In this document: positions 1 through 7,086 of the stretch, in pieces
Numbering within the stretch: the stretch's first letter is position 1
How the letters are laid out: each line of letters begins with the position of its first letter
NCBI RefSeq assembly: GCF_020889785.1
Contig: NZ_JACMYK010000036.1
Location: forward strand, 1 to 54,447
Source: Bradyrhizobium acaciae
GTDB taxonomy: Bacteria; Pseudomonadota; Alphaproteobacteria; Rhizobiales; Xanthobacteraceae
Direction of reading: 5' to 3'
DNA: 54,447 bases
Program-made: the position numbers and the translations under genes
Notes under the pieces: model-generated
The model's database searches: none
Told to the model about the DNA's origin: nothing
The model's input: only the letters and a program-made list of their open reading frames with translations

Positions 1-533
1 CTTGGCCTCGACTTCGGCCTTGCGCTTGGCCTCTTCCTCGTGGCGTGGCGCTCCTCTTCCGCCTTGCGGCGGGTCTCGGCGGCCTCGCGGTCGGCCTTCT
101 CGGCGGCTTCGCGGATGGCGCGGCGCTTGGCTTCCTCTTCGGCCTGGCGGCGCTCCTCGATGTCGCGCTGCCGCGCATCGGCCAGGGCGCTGGCACGCGC
201 GGAACGCTCGTCTTCCGTCAAGGTCGGCAGCACCACGCCGGAGCGGGTGTTACGCTGCTGCTGCCCGGAAGGTGGCCCGGAAGGGCGGCCCATCGGCGGC
301 TTGGCGGCAGGCGGCGGCGCCGCGGGCTTTGCAACCGCGGGTTCCGGCACATGCGCCTCGCCGGGGCCATCGCCGCCGACGCGGCGCTTGCCACGCTTCT
401 CGACCACGACCTGCTTGGTCCGGCCGTGGCTGAAGCTCTGGCGCACGGTGCCCGTCTCGACGCGCGGCTTCAGCGACAACGTCTTGCTCGGAACACTCAG
501 GGTCTTGTCGCCAGGAGTCTTGGTATCAACCAT
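1..533 (-). CDS. infB: Translation initiation factor IF-2, N-terminal fragment (runs off window; apparent frameshift near the edge)
   Basis: IF-2 is the GTPase that places initiator tRNA on the 30S subunit. Only the poorly conserved N-terminal part is present; the G domain lies beyond position 1. Translating the minus strand from ATG at 533 gives the start MVDTKTPGDKTLSV, then SFSHGRTKQVVVEKRGKR, both typical of alphaproteobacterial IF-2. An Ala/Pro-rich stretch follows, then a charged Glu/Ala/Arg/Lys segment. At about positions 39-50 the charged pattern leaves this frame and continues in another (HEEEAKRKAEVEAK), as if one base were missing in a short GTGGC-type repeat. The gene is last in the rimP-nusA-ylxR-infB series. 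Identity is firm. The frameshift is more likely a sequence error than real, because infB is essential. Confidence 0.9.
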   Translation of the reverse strand, partial: MVDTKTPGDKTLSVPSKTLSLKPRVETGTVRQSFSHGRTKQVVVEKRGKRRVGGDGPGEAHVPEPAVAKPAAPPPAAKPPMGRPSGPPSGQQQRNTRSGVVLPTLTEDERSARASALADARQRDIEERRQAEEEAKRRAIREAAEKADREAAETRRKAEEERHATRKRPSARPKSRP

Positions 534-600
534 TCAGCAGTCCTAATCTCGTTTCGCTGTGCGTTCGCCGCACAAATCCTTCAACGTGTCTTCGTTTGCT

Positions 601-649
601 GAGCATGATCCGGTCGGAAAGACGGCGTCCGCCTTCCTGGATCAGGCTC
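601..649. repeat. Palindromic repeat overlapping the end of ylxR
   Basis: The left arm GAGCATGATCC (601-611) pairs with GGATCAGGCTC (639-649) with one mismatch. The design matches the repeat at 8259-8353, which has GCATGATC and GATCATGC arms around a GGAAA/TTTCC core. The right arm contains the TGA stop of ylxR (complement of 642-644). It is probably one copy of a dispersed intergenic element. Confidence 0.6.
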
Positions 650-1328
650 TGGAATTTCTGGCCGCTTCGGCGGTCTTGTCGTCGTCGGCCATCCGGTATC
701 GGACCAGCATCTGGCAGCGCGACAGGAACGTCTTGCTCGCCGGGCCCGCGAGCAGCGCAGCATGTATCACATTTGACCGCCCAAGTGCCAAATCCAATTC
801 TTCCGACGTCAAAACATTGACGACCGGGATTACCAGCGATTCACCACGTTTTTCGCCCCTTTGCCGCATGATCGCGTCCAATTTGCGGATTCCGTCCGCG
901 GCGCCGTCTAAAGCGTGGATCAGGGCTGCAGTTTCGTTCCGGTTGAGCGCATCCTCGACCTTGCCGAAGCCCGAGACGACCTGACCGGCCTTGGCGGCCA
1001 TCGCCAGAGCCTCCGTGAGGCTGCGCACCAGGAGGGTGTCGGTGTCGGCGGGAAGGGTCGGCGCGACACGGACATCGCGCTTGAATCCCTTGCTAAATTG
1101 GTGACGGCGGACCGCTTCCGCAACACTGCGCCGCGATGCGGAAATCCACATTCCGCGGCCCGGAAGCTTGCGCTTGAGGTCCGGGATCACCTCGCCCGTG
1201 GGCGCGACGACGAACCGGATCAGCTCGTCGAGCGGACGCACCTCGCGGCTGACCGCGCACATCCGCGTGGTCGCGGACTTCTGCGTCCGCGGTCCATCGT
1301 CGAGATCGGGGTCAGCCTGAGCGAGCAT
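642..1328 (-). CDS. ylxR: YlxR family (DUF448) RNA-binding protein with C-terminal L7Ae-like domain
   Basis: This 228-residue protein sits between nusA and infB, the usual place for ylxR. The N-terminal YlxR domain (about residues 20-100) shows the conserved RMCAVSREVRPLDELIRF segment and the PGRGMWIS motif, with basic residues expected to contact RNA. A second part (about 105-215) resembles the L7Ae/L30e fold that alphaproteobacteria commonly fuse to YlxR. The role is not well established; related proteins have been linked to RNA binding and to regulation around translation or RNase P. The gap to nusA is 15 bases. The C terminus ends inside a palindromic repeat whose arm supplies the stop codon, so the last few residues may be repeat-derived. 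Confidence 0.88.
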   Translation of the reverse strand: MLAQADPDLDDGPRTQKSATTRMCAVSREVRPLDELIRFVVAPTGEVIPDLKRKLPGRGMWISASRRSVAEAVRRHQFSKGFKRDVRVAPTLPADTDTLLVRSLTEALAMAAKAGQVVSGFGKVEDALNRNETAALIHALDGAADGIRKLDAIMRQRGEKRGESLVIPVVNVLTSEELDLALGRSNVIHAALLAGPASKTFLSRCQMLVRYRMADDDKTAEAARNSRA

Positions 1329-1343
1329 CCTTGGGGCATCTCC

Positions 1344-2957
1344 TTACGACGCCGTTTCTGCTTCGGCGGCCTCGGCCTCCTCAGCAGGCTTGGCGAGGTC
1401 GGCCTCGGTGATCCAGCCGGCCTTCAGACGGGCCTGCATGATCATGGCCTCGGCCTCGTCGCGCGAGACCTCGATGCCGTCGAGGAACCCGGCGTGCTTG
1501 GTCGGCTCGCCGCCTTCCTTGCGCTCGGTCCAGCCGACCAGATCGTCGGTGGCGCAGCCGGCGAGATCTTCGACGGTCTTCACGTCGTTCTCGCCGAGCT
1601 TCACCAGCATCTTGCCAGTGATGCCGGGTACGTCCTTCATGGCGTCCTCGACGCCGAGTTCCTTGCGCTTGGCCTCCAGCTCGGCCTCGAGCTGTTCCAG
1701 ATATTCGCGGGCGCGGGTCTGCAGTTCGGTGGCGGTCTCCTCGTCGAAACCTTCGATGCCGGCGAGTTCCTTGACGTCGACCAGTGCGAGTTCCTCGACC
1801 GAGGTGAAGCCTTCGGAGGCGAGCAGCTGGCCGACCACCTCGTCGACGTTGAGCGCTTCCATGAACACGCGGGTCGAGTTCTCGAAGTCGGCCTGGCGGC
1901 GCTCAGACTCTTCCTGCTCGGTCAGGATGTCGATGTCCCAGCCGGTCAGCTGCGAGGCGAGGCGAACGTTCTGGCCGCGGCGGCCGATCGCCAGCGACAG
2001 CTGGTTGTTGGTGTCGGGAACCACGACCTCGATGCGCTCGCGGTCCTCGTCGATCACGACCTTGGCGACTTCAGCCGGCGCCAGCGCGTTGACGACGAAG
2101 GTCGCGATATCCGGCGACCACGGAATGATGTCGATCTTCTCGCCCTGCAGCTCGTTGACCACGGCCTGCACGCGGGAGCCGCGCATGCCGACGCAGGCGC
2201 CGACCGGGTCGACCGAGGAATCGCGCGAGATCACGCCGATCTTGGCGCGCGAACCGGGGTCGCGGGCGACCGCCTTGATCTCGACGATGCCGTCGTAGAT
2301 CTCCGGCACTTCCTGCGCGAACAGCTTCGCCATGAACTGCGGATGGGTGCGCGACAGGAAAATCTGCGGACCGCGGGTCTCGCGGCGGACGTCGAAGATA
2401 TAGGCGCGGACGCGGTCGCCGTTGCGGAACACTTCGCGCGGCAGCATCTCGTCGCGGCGCACGATCGCTTCGCCACGGCCGAGATCGACGATCACACTGC
2501 CATATTCGACACGCTTGACGATGCCGTTGACGATATCGCCGATGCGGTCCTTGAATTCCTGGTACTGCCGGTCGCGCTCGGCCTCGCGCACCTTCTGCAC
2601 GATCACCTGCTTGGCCGACTGTGCGGCGATGCGGCCATACTCCAGCGGCGGCAGCGTGTCGGCGATGGTGTCGCCGACCTGGGCGCCCGGATTGGCGCGC
2701 TGTGCATCGTGCAGCGAAATCTGGTTCGACGAGTTTTCGACGACATCGACCACCAGCATGTGGCGGGTCAGCCGGAGCTCGCCCTTCTTGGCATCGATCT
2801 CGGCATGGACGTCGGTCTCGCTGCCGTAACGGGCGCGGGCGGCCTTGGCGATGGCGTCTTCCATCGCCGCGATCACGATGGAGCGGTCGATCGACTTTTC
2901 GCGCGCAACTGCGTCTGCGATCTGCAGCAGTTCGAGTTTGTTGGCGCTGACTGCCAT
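1344..2957 (-). CDS. nusA: Transcription termination/antitermination factor NusA
   Basis: NusA binds RNA polymerase and modulates pausing, termination and antitermination. The 537 residues show the N-terminal polymerase-binding domain (about 1-130, start AVSANKLELLQIADAVAREK), an S1 domain (about 135-200, with GIVKRVEYGSVIVDLG), two KH domains (about 230-345, including GACVGMRGSRVQAV and AIGRRGQNVRLAS), and C-terminal helix-hairpin-helix/acidic repeats. Length and order fit alphaproteobacterial NusA. It starts 3 bases after the rimP stop, so the two are almost certainly cotranscribed. Confidence 0.97.
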   Translation of the reverse strand: MAVSANKLELLQIADAVAREKSIDRSIVIAAMEDAIAKAARARYGSETDVHAEIDAKKGELRLTRHMLVVDVVENSSNQISLHDAQRANPGAQVGDTIADTLPPLEYGRIAAQSAKQVIVQKVREAERDRQYQEFKDRIGDIVNGIVKRVEYGSVIVDLGRGEAIVRRDEMLPREVFRNGDRVRAYIFDVRRETRGPQIFLSRTHPQFMAKLFAQEVPEIYDGIVEIKAVARDPGSRAKIGVISRDSSVDPVGACVGMRGSRVQAVVNELQGEKIDIIPWSPDIATFVVNALAPAEVAKVVIDEDRERIEVVVPDTNNQLSLAIGRRGQNVRLASQLTGWDIDILTEQEESERRQADFENSTRVFMEALNVDEVVGQLLASEGFTSVEELALVDVKELAGIEGFDEETATELQTRAREYLEQLEAELEAKRKELGVEDAMKDVPGITGKMLVKLGENDVKTVEDLAGCATDDLVGWTERKEGGEPTKHAGFLDGIEVSRDEAEAMIMQARLKAGWITEADLAKPAEEAEAAEAETAS

Positions 2958-2960
2958 GGC

Positions 2961-3749
2961 TTAGTCTCCTTCGAATGGATCGGTCTCGCCACGGCGCGCG
3001 CGCTCGGCGGCCAGGCGGTGCTTTTTGGTGTTGGTCGGGGCCGGCTTGTTGCCGGGCTTTTGACCAGGCTTGTGATCGGATTTGGGCTTCGGCTTTTGGC
3101 TCTTCGCGGGATCGCTCTTCCTGGCGTGGGCCGGCTGCGGCGGCGCGAGGCCGAGCTCGCGGCGCAAATCGCGCTCGGCGGCCTTGCCGCGGCGCATCGA
3201 TTCCTCGATCAGCTCGTCGGTCAGCACCAGCCGCGCGTCCGAGATGTCCTCCATCACCAGCAGGACCTCGGCGTCCTCAGTGGGACGCGGATCGTCGCGC
3301 TTGATGCGCACCACATCGCCCTCGACACCGGCGAGCAGGCCGCGGAACCGCTTGCGGCCCTGATGCGGCACCGCCATCTCGACCTTCACGAGATGCCCGG
3401 TGTAGCGCTCGAAATCGGAACGGCGCACCAGCGGGCGATCGATGCCGGGCGATGAAATCTCCAGCCGGTAGGCGCGCTCGATCGGGTCGGCGACATCGAG
3501 CACCGGCGACAACGCACGCGAGATCGCCTCGCAATCCTCGAGCTGCATCGAGCCGTCGGGCCGTTCCGCCATGATCTGCACGGTGCAACCGGCATCGCCC
3601 GAGACCTTGATGCGCACCAGGCGGTAGCCCATGCCCTGCAGCACCGGGACGGCGACCGCGGCGACGCGGGCCGCGACCCCGGGCTCGACGACGAGCCGCG
3701 GCTCGGCGAGCAGTTCGGTGTCCACGGACGTGGCGGTCGGATCGGTCAT
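2961..3749 (-). CDS. rimP: Ribosome maturation factor RimP
   Basis: RimP assists assembly of the 30S subunit. The protein has the two-domain RimP core (about residues 15-185, with GYRLVRIKVSG, CTVQIMAERPDG, ISRALSPVLDV and ISSPGIDRPL) and a long basic Lys/Pro-rich tail found in Rhizobiales versions. I chose ATG at 3749 (MTDPTATS); a TTG at 3761 would add four residues, and neither has a strong ribosome-binding site. It is the first gene of the rimP-nusA-ylxR-infB unit. About 120 bases upstream lies a terminator-like hairpin, so expression may involve attenuation. Confidence 0.93.
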   Translation of the reverse strand: MTDPTATSVDTELLAEPRLVVEPGVAARVAAVAVPVLQGMGYRLVRIKVSGDAGCTVQIMAERPDGSMQLEDCEAISRALSPVLDVADPIERAYRLEISSPGIDRPLVRRSDFERYTGHLVKVEMAVPHQGRKRFRGLLAGVEGDVVRIKRDDPRPTEDAEVLLVMEDISDARLVLTDELIEESMRRGKAAERDLRRELGLAPPQPAHARKSDPAKSQKPKPKSDHKPGQKPGNKPAPTNTKKHRLAAERARRGETDPFEGD

Positions 3750-3871
3750 ATCCAGTGTCAAAGGCTGTCTAAGGTTTTAAAGGCTGCTGAGGTCTGTTGT
3801 GTTGTTCAGGTGGCCTTAAGGGGCCGCTAACGCTACCCAAACTGGATCCGGCCTCGCTGGGTCCCGTCGGG

Positions 3872-3905
3872 TAATAAAAAAGAGCGGGTCCCGGGGGGCC
3901 CACTC
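3872..3905 (-). terminator. Intrinsic terminator-like hairpin in the rimP leader (possible attenuator)
   Basis: On the minus strand, GAG (3905-3903) and GGGCCC (3901-3896) pair with GGACCC and CTC (91-86 and 84-82 of the 3800s) around a 4-base loop, and TTTTTTATTA follows at once. This is the form of a Rho-independent terminator. It lies 122 bases before the rimP ATG and no minus-strand gene lies just upstream, so it would stop a transcript that begins in the 3906-4096 gap. Confidence 0.7.
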
Positions 3906-3954
3906 TCCTACGCGATCGTATGAGATACCATAAGTTGCGGTGGATATAGCTCTT

Positions 3955-3971
3955 TTGCCGGGGTCCGGCAA
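3955..3971 (-). promoter_or_regulatory. Leader hairpin upstream of the rimP terminator-like hairpin
   Basis: TTGCCGG-ACC-CCGGCAA is a perfect 7-bp inverted repeat 50 bases upstream of the terminator-like hairpin. It shares the string GGACCC with that hairpin and its CCCGG could pair with CCGGG there, so an alternative fold is possible. That switching role is inference. Confidence 0.4.
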
Positions 3972-4025
3972 GGCCTCCGTATCAGGCGGAAGGCGATTTA
4001 GCGGCCCTCCGGGTCCAGGTTTGAT

Positions 4026-4040
4026 CTAACCCTCCGTTTA
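4026..4040 (+). promoter_or_regulatory. Weak CtrA-box-like element upstream of the DUF2336 gene
   Basis: CTAA-N7-TTTA differs by one base in each half from the CtrA consensus TTAA-N7-TTAA. It lies about 57 bases before the start codon. Such imperfect matches can arise by chance. Confidence 0.25.
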
Positions 4041-4096
4041 CGAACGGGACCATAGATTGCCGAAAATCGGCAGAAGTCGCCGGTTGGACAAGGCTC

Positions 4097-5167
4097 ATGA
4101 CGACAGCCCCAGCGCTGATCCCGGAACTCGACGATATCGTTCGCCGTGGCGACCCCAAGCGCCGCGCAGAGGCCGCGCGCCGGCTCGGCGAGCTGTTCCT
4201 GCAGGGCGCCGGGAGCTTTCGCCCCGACCATATCGACCTGTTCGACGGGGTGCTGACCAGCCTGGTGCCGCATGCCGAGCTTGCTGCGCGGATCGATCTC
4301 GCCGAACGGCTCGCGCCGCTCGCCAACGCGCCCCGGCAGCTGGTCGGACAACTCGCCCGCGAGGACGAGGTCGCGATCGCGGGGCCGGTGCTGCGCCGAT
4401 CACCGGTGATCGACGAGAAGGTGTTGGTCGAGATCGCCAATGCCAAGGGCCAGGGCCATCTGCTTGCAATGGCCGAGCGGTCGAAGCTCTCGACCGCGCT
4501 GACCGACGTCATCGTTCGCCGTGGCGATCGCGACGTGATCCGATGCGCGGCCGGCAATGCAGGCGCCGCGTTCTCGGACGCGTCCTTCGCGACGCTGGTG
4601 CGCCGCGCCGGCCAGGACGGCGTGCTGACGTTGCGGATCGGCCGCCGTGATGATCTTCCTCCGGCGCATTTGAAGAACCTGCTGGCCGGTTCGATCGATG
4701 TGATCCGCCGCCGTCTGCATGTCGTCGCCAAGCCGGAACGGCAGGCCGAGATCAAGCTGGCGATGAGCGAGATCGAAGGCGTCGTCGCGCAAGTCGAGGG
4801 CCGCGATTTCGCGGCCGCGCAGCGCACGATCATGGCGCTGCATCGCGCCGGCGAATTGAACGAGGCGGCGGTGACAGGCTTCGCAAAGGCCTTCAAATAC
4901 GAGGAATGCGTGGCCGCGCTTGCCGCGATGACCAACGTGAAGATCGTCACGCTCGATCGCCTGATCTCCGGCGATCGCTACGATCCGATCCTGATCGCCG
5001 GCAAGACGATCGGCTTCGAATGGCCGACGGTGCGCGCCCTGATCCTGATGCGGCTCGGGTCCAACCGCGTGCCGTCACCGGCCGATATCGAAGGGGCGCG
5101 GGTGAATTTCGTTCGCCTGATGCCATCGACCGCGCAGCGCGTCGTGGATTTCTGGAAGTCGCGATAG
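4097..5167 (+). CDS. DUF2336 domain protein
   Basis: This is a 356-residue protein of a family common in alphaproteobacteria whose function is unknown. Most of its length is helical and HEAT-like: an N-terminal block of short helical units (LIPELDDIVRRGDPKRRAEAARRLGELFL), a region with DVIRCAAGNAGAAFSDASFATLVRRA (about 150-175), and a C-terminal half ending in VDFWKSR. It has no signal peptide or obvious membrane segment, so it is probably cytoplasmic. It is transcribed away from rimP and stands alone. An imperfect CtrA-like element lies upstream. The family call rests on the overall pattern, so it is good but not certain. Confidence 0.75.
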   Translation: MTTAPALIPELDDIVRRGDPKRRAEAARRLGELFLQGAGSFRPDHIDLFDGVLTSLVPHAELAARIDLAERLAPLANAPRQLVGQLAREDEVAIAGPVLRRSPVIDEKVLVEIANAKGQGHLLAMAERSKLSTALTDVIVRRGDRDVIRCAAGNAGAAFSDASFATLVRRAGQDGVLTLRIGRRDDLPPAHLKNLLAGSIDVIRRRLHVVAKPERQAEIKLAMSEIEGVVAQVEGRDFAAAQRTIMALHRAGELNEAAVTGFAKAFKYEECVAALAAMTNVKIVTLDRLISGDRYDPILIAGKTIGFEWPTVRALILMRLGSNRVPSPADIEGARVNFVRLMPSTAQRVVDFWKSR

Positions 5168-5193
5168 CCCGAGGGTCGGGCTAACTCTCTCCC

Positions 5194-5277
5194 CGTCATT
5201 GCGAGGAGCGAAGCGACGAAGCAATCCATGTCGCAACAAGCGGAAGAATGGATTGCTTCGCTTCGCTCGCAATGACG
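5194..5277. repeat. Palindromic intergenic repeat (CGTCATTGCGAGG type)
   Basis: The left arm begins CGTCATTGCGAGGAGCGAAG and the right arm ends in its near complement, CGCTCGCAATGACG. Inner arms GCAATCCAT and ATGGATTGC also pair, giving one long imperfect hairpin of about 84 bases. It lies between the DUF2336 and dioxygenase genes and looks like a dispersed REP-like element. Confidence 0.75.
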
Positions 5278-5373
5278 AGGCTGAGCAGCAGCGCCGAAAA
5301 TTGCTTCCCAAAACCTGAAGCGGCCCGCTATGCTTTCCGCAAGGCGCGACACGGCGCCAACGGGGAGATCGCC

Positions 5374-6216
5374 ATGCTGACGGACGCCGACATCCAATCG
5401 CACGCCGAGCGGATCCGCGACGACGGATACACCGTGATCGAGCGCGCCGCCTCGCCGGATCTGGTCGAGGGGCTGAAGGCGGCGGTGTTGAGGATCGAGA
5501 ACGAGCACAATCTCGGCCTGGCCCGGACGTCGTTCGAAGGTTTCAAGACGCTGCGTATCAACAACCTCCTGACCTATGACGATCTGTTCTGGGAGGTGCC
5601 GCTGCATGAAAACGTGCTGCCGGTGGTCGAACGCGTGCTGGACAGGGAATGCCTGCTGTCGTCGTTCTGCTCGCTGGTGCTCGGCCCCGGCGAGGTCGCG
5701 CAGCCGATCCACGAAGACACCCAACTGATTCCGTTGCCGCGGCCGCACATTCCGATCACGATCAATGCGATCTGGGCGCTGTCCGATTTCCGCGACGACA
5801 ACGGCGCGACGCGGATCATTCCGCGCAGCCACACATTCGATTCGTCGCCGGAATACGGCAAGGATTACGACGCGGTCACCGCGACGATGCCGGCCGGCAG
5901 CGTGATGCTGTTCGACAGCGCGCTGTGGCATGGCGGCGGCGCCAACACCAGCGACGGCAGGCGCTTTGCGTTCTCCTGCGCCTATTGCTGGGGCTGGATG
6001 CGCCAGCAGGAGAATCTCCAGCTCGGGATTCCGCGCGAGACCGCGGCGCGCTTTCCACGCCGCTTGCAGGAATTGTGCGGTTACAGCGTCTACAAGGGCC
6101 AGTTCGGCCACATCGACAATCACGATCCGATCGAGCTGCTCGGTCGCGAGCGCGGCAAGCGCATGGTGTGGGAGGCGACCGACGTCAGGAAGGCGCGGCT
6201 TGCAGGGCAGGGATAG
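5374..6216 (+). CDS. Phytanoyl-CoA dioxygenase family protein (Fe(II)/2-oxoglutarate oxygenase)
   Basis: Members use Fe(II), O2 and 2-oxoglutarate to hydroxylate small substrates. The 280-residue protein shows the facial triad in HxD form (H113 and D115 in PIHEDTQ) with the distal His in LWHGGG (H186). An Arg at about 196-197 is placed to bind 2-oxoglutarate. The start at 5374 is chosen because GGGGAG lies just upstream; an in-frame GTG/ATG further up would run through the palindromic repeat. The gene stands alone between two repeats, so the substrate cannot be deduced. Family is well supported; true phytanoyl-CoA activity is unlikely to be implied. Confidence 0.87.
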   Translation: MLTDADIQSHAERIRDDGYTVIERAASPDLVEGLKAAVLRIENEHNLGLARTSFEGFKTLRINNLLTYDDLFWEVPLHENVLPVVERVLDRECLLSSFCSLVLGPGEVAQPIHEDTQLIPLPRPHIPITINAIWALSDFRDDNGATRIIPRSHTFDSSPEYGKDYDAVTATMPAGSVMLFDSALWHGGGANTSDGRRFAFSCAYCWGWMRQQENLQLGIPRETAARFPRRLQELCGYSVYKGQFGHIDNHDPIELLGRERGKRMVWEATDVRKARLAGQG

Positions 6217-6221
6217 CTGAT

Positions 6222-6344
6222 CGTCATTCCGGGGCTCGCGCACCGAGCTACGATGCGCAATTGCGCATCTGAGAACCATTTCTCCGCTTGCGCATCTGGC
6301 GCAATGGATTCCGGGGCTCGTGCTTCGCACGCCCCGGAATGACG
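6222..6344. repeat. Palindromic intergenic repeat (CATTCCGGGGC type), copy 1
   Basis: The outer arms CGTCATTCCGGGGC and GCCCCGGAATGACG are perfect complements and enclose about 95 bases with smaller pairings. The right end abuts the stop codon of trmB. A second copy of the family lies at 44332-44434. Confidence 0.75.
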
Positions 6345-6345
6345 A

Positions 6346-7086
6346 CTAGCCCAATCGCCGAAACCTCAGATACGCCGCCTTGCGGCCCTCGCGCTCGGCC
6401 TTGGCCCCGTAGCGCGTCATCGTGTAGTTCGGCCACGGCTCGAGCCAGTCGATCGCGCGCTCGGCGAGCCAGGCGAAGTCGGGCGAGCGCATCAGATGTG
6501 CCAGCGTCCAGGCGCAGTAGTCGTCGATATCGCTGACGAAGCGGAATTCGCCGCCCGGCGGCAGCAACCGCGTCATCGCCGCAACCGTCGCATCCTGCAC
6601 GAAGCGCCGCTTCCAGTGCCGCCGCTTCGGCCACGGGTCGGGATGGATCAGGTCGATGCGCGCGAGCGAGCGCGGCGGCGCCCAGGCCAGCAGCTCGGCG
6701 GCGTCGCCGGCGAACAGGCGGATGTTGCCGATGTTCTGCGCCTCGATCTGGGTCAGGATCTTGGCCATCCCGTTGACATAGGGCTCGCAGCCGATGAAGC
6801 CGGTCGCAGGAAATGCCTGCGCTTCCGCGATCAAATGCTCGCCCCCGCCGAAGCCGATCTCGAGCCTGACATTCTCGATGCCGTCATCGAACAATTCGGT
6901 CAGCGCTTCGGGTGCGGGTGCCGAGATATCGACCGAAAGATGCGGCAGCAGCGTGTCGATCAGGTCGGCCTGGTGTGGACGCAGCTTGTGGCCCTTGCGT
7001 CGCCCGAAGAACGAGCCGCGCGAATGGGCCATCGCGCCGTCGTCCCGGGAATCGCGATCGCCGCTGTCGTTCGGAGCTGGTGTCAT
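6346..7086 (-). CDS. trmB: tRNA (guanine-N7)-methyltransferase TrmB
   Basis: TrmB makes m7G46 in tRNA using S-adenosylmethionine. The 246-residue protein carries the SAM-binding motif EIGFGGGEH (about 77-84), the FIGCEPYVNGM segment, and the family signature DLIHPDPWPKRRHWKRRF, then FVSDIDDY. The first 20 or so residues are Asp/Ser/Arg-rich and variable; a start at M19 (MAHSRGSFFGRRKGHKLRP) is possible, since RGSFFGRRKGHKLR is where homology begins. The ATG at 7086 overlaps the stop of the upstream M20 peptidase as ATGA, which points to coupled translation. Confidence 0.95.
   Translation of the reverse strand: MTPAPNDSGDRDSRDDGAMAHSRGSFFGRRKGHKLRPHQADLIDTLLPHLSVDISAPAPEALTELFDDGIENVRLEIGFGGGEHLIAEAQAFPATGFIGCEPYVNGMAKILTQIEAQNIGNIRLFAGDAAELLAWAPPRSLARIDLIHPDPWPKRRHWKRRFVQDATVAAMTRLLPPGGEFRFVSDIDDYCAWTLAHLMRSPDFAWLAERAIDWLEPWPNYTMTRYGAKAEREGRKAAYLRFRRLG

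Larger units (their letters stand above)
3750..4096. other. Divergent intergenic region between rimP and the DUF2336 gene
   Basis: About 350 bases without a gene. On the minus strand it holds a perfect 7-bp hairpin (3955-3971) followed by a GC-rich hairpin with a T-run (3872-3905), ahead of rimP. On the plus side, CTAA-N7-TTTA at 4026-4040 lies about 57 bases before the DUF2336 start. No tRNA or small ORF was convincing. Confidence 0.6.

Noticed and set aside
915..3455. An 846-codon open frame on the plus strand across ylxR, nusA and rimP
   Set aside because: It lies antisense to three well-recognised genes and reads as low-complexity Asp/Leu/Arg/His-rich sequence. Long antisense frames are normal in GC-rich DNA with strong codon bias.
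3906..3960. A tRNA or small structured RNA gene near the rimP leader hairpins
   Set aside because: No TTCGANTC-type arm, acceptor pairing or CCA region could be placed. The hairpins fit a leader with a terminator better.
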